A DNA stretch of 5,951 nucleotides from URNF01 sp045531495 (GTDB lineage Bacteria > Bacillota > Clostridia > Oscillospirales > Acutalibacteraceae): positions 1 through 5,951 of the forward strand of contig JAZSED010000026.1 in NCBI GenBank assembly GCA_045531495.1, in the 5' to 3' direction. Positions 4,920 to 5,951 of the stretch are shown piece after piece. Made by a program: the position numbers and the translations under genes. Under the pieces are notes generated by a model. It ran no database searches. It saw only the letters and a list, made by a program, of their open reading frames with translations, and was not told the DNA's origin. Every line of letters begins with the position of its first letter. Position 1 is the first letter of the stretch.

Positions 4920-5951
4920 ATGAGTTTATTGGTCATTGACGGCAACAGTATTGCCAACCGTGCCTTTTACGGAATACGTCTTTTATCCACTAAAGACGGG
5001 CGATATACCAATGCGATTGTCGGTTTTTTAAATATTCTGCAAAAGCTCAAGGAAATGAGCAACGCTGACCATATTGCGGTGGCATTTGATGTGCACGCAC
5101 CTACGTTCCGTCATCAGCAATATGAAGCGTATAAGGCAGGCAGAAAAGGGATGCCAGAAGAATTGCGCCAGCAAATGCCTGTCTTGAAAAACGTATTATC
5201 GTTAATGGGATACCACATTGTGGAAAAAGAAGGATACGAAGCGGACGATATTTTAGGTACGTTGTCCCGCGCGGCAATGGCGGTGAAGATGCCGTGTTAT
5301 ATTGCTACGGGCGACCGCGATGCATTACAGTTGGTTACCGATACGGTAACGGTATTGTTGGCATCTACCAAAGCGGGACACCCCGAAACACAGGTGTTTA
5401 CTCCTGAAGCTGTTAGAGAAAAGTACGGTATGCCGCCTGCGCGCCTTATTGACCTTAAGGCGTTAATGGGGGACAGTAGTGACAACATTCCCGGCGTGGC
5501 GGGTGTTGGCGAAAAAACGGCAATGGCTTTGTTGCAAACGTATGATTCTATAGATGCATTGTATGCGGCTTTGGAAACGGCGGATATCCGCGATTCTTTG
5601 CGTTCTAAATTGGAAACGGGGAAAGAATCTGCATATATGAGCCGCGAACTCGGTACAATTTGTCTTTCAGCACCGATTGATACCGATATTTCGCATTACG
5701 CAGTGCAGTCGATGCAACGCGAGGCACTTGCTTCCTTGTTGACCGAATTAGAACTATTCAAATGGATAGAAAAATTGGAATTGCACGGCACGCAACTCTC
5801 TTTTGGTGATGAGGGGTCTTTGCCTGTACAGACGGTGGAAACGGAAGGTGAAGAAGCCAAAGAGGATGCATATCGATATGTTTTGGAAAAAAGGGAAATG
5901 GACTTTCTCTATACCCTGAAAGACGGTAATTTGGATACCGTTTACGTATCG
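4920..5951 (+). CDS. polA: DNA polymerase I, N-terminal part (5'-3' exonuclease domain)
   Basis: DNA polymerase I removes RNA primers and fills gaps during lagging-strand maturation and excision repair. The frame is open from 4920 to the right edge, so 344 residues are visible of a protein usually near 880. Residues 1 to about 290 are the 5' nuclease (FEN) domain: D7 (IDGNS), D57 (AFD), R64 and K72 in the helical arch, the acidic cluster YEADD (106-110), TGDRD (130-134) and GDSSDNIPG (184-192), then the helix-hairpin-helix GVGEKTA (195-201). All metal-binding acidic positions that I expect are present. A linker follows, and from about residue 320 the 3'-5' exonuclease-like domain begins. Whether that domain is active cannot be judged here. 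The start is ATG 4920, with AAAGGGG at 4906-4912 (7-nt spacing), and the protein start matches the family. Confidence 0.96.
   Translation, partial: MSLLVIDGNSIANRAFYGIRLLSTKDGRYTNAIVGFLNILQKLKEMSNADHIAVAFDVHAPTFRHQQYEAYKAGRKGMPEELRQQMPVLKNVLSLMGYHIVEKEGYEADDILGTLSRAAMAVKMPCYIATGDRDALQLVTDTVTVLLASTKAGHPETQVFTPEAVREKYGMPPARLIDLKALMGDSSDNIPGVAGVGEKTAMALLQTYDSIDALYAALETADIRDSLRSKLETGKESAYMSRELGTICLSAPIDTDISHYAVQSMQREALASLLTELELFKWIEKLELHGTQLSFGDEGSLPVQTVETEGEEAKEDAYRYVLEKREMDFLYTLKDGNLDTVYVS

Noticed and set aside
4715..4939. Plus-strand reading frame of 74 codons
   Set aside because: It runs across tRNA-Leu, two promoters and the polA start, and has no recognisable product.

Overview
The window looks like a chromosomal housekeeping segment of a Gram-positive bacterium, most likely a Clostridia member (inference). 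The signs are strong AGGAGG-type ribosome binding sites, sigma-A promoters with extended -10 elements, a C+ (zinc-ribbon) L28, compact intrinsic terminators, a tRNA gene with encoded CCA, and moderate GC with AT-rich intergenic DNA. No phage, transposon, CRISPR or plasmid gene is visible.

Layout. (1) Positions 1-1548: the 3' part of proA followed by proC. These are the last two steps of proline synthesis in one operon; proB is presumably upstream, outside the window. (2) Positions 1549-1918: a gene-free stretch with a strong promoter and a leader of about 300 nt that appears highly structured. Its two ends can form a 19-bp helix enclosing several hairpins. It ends directly before the rpmB ribosome binding site. 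(3) Positions 1919-2153: rpmB (ribosomal protein L28) and a clean terminator. (4) Positions 2155-2789: a promoter and a YfbR-type HD-domain 5'-deoxynucleotidase. (5) Positions 2821-4473: promoter, hairpin leader, an IMP dehydrogenase of the 503-residue Tritrichomonas foetus-like type, and a terminator. (6) Positions 4474-4641: intergenic DNA with inverted repeats but no gene. (7) Positions 4642-4819, minus strand: tRNA-Leu(GAG) with a consensus promoter and a 19-bp terminator stem. (8) Positions 4851-5951: a divergent promoter and the 5' part of polA, which runs off the right edge.

Apart from the proA-proC pair, each gene has its own promoter, so this is a row of small transcription units. 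YfbR (dNMP dephosphorylation), IMP dehydrogenase (guanine nucleotide synthesis) and DNA polymerase I all touch nucleotide metabolism or its use, but nothing in the sequence shows co-regulation. The item most worth following up is the structured RNA before rpmB. It could be a ribosomal-protein autoregulatory leader or an abundant ncRNA; I cannot assign it to a known family by eye.
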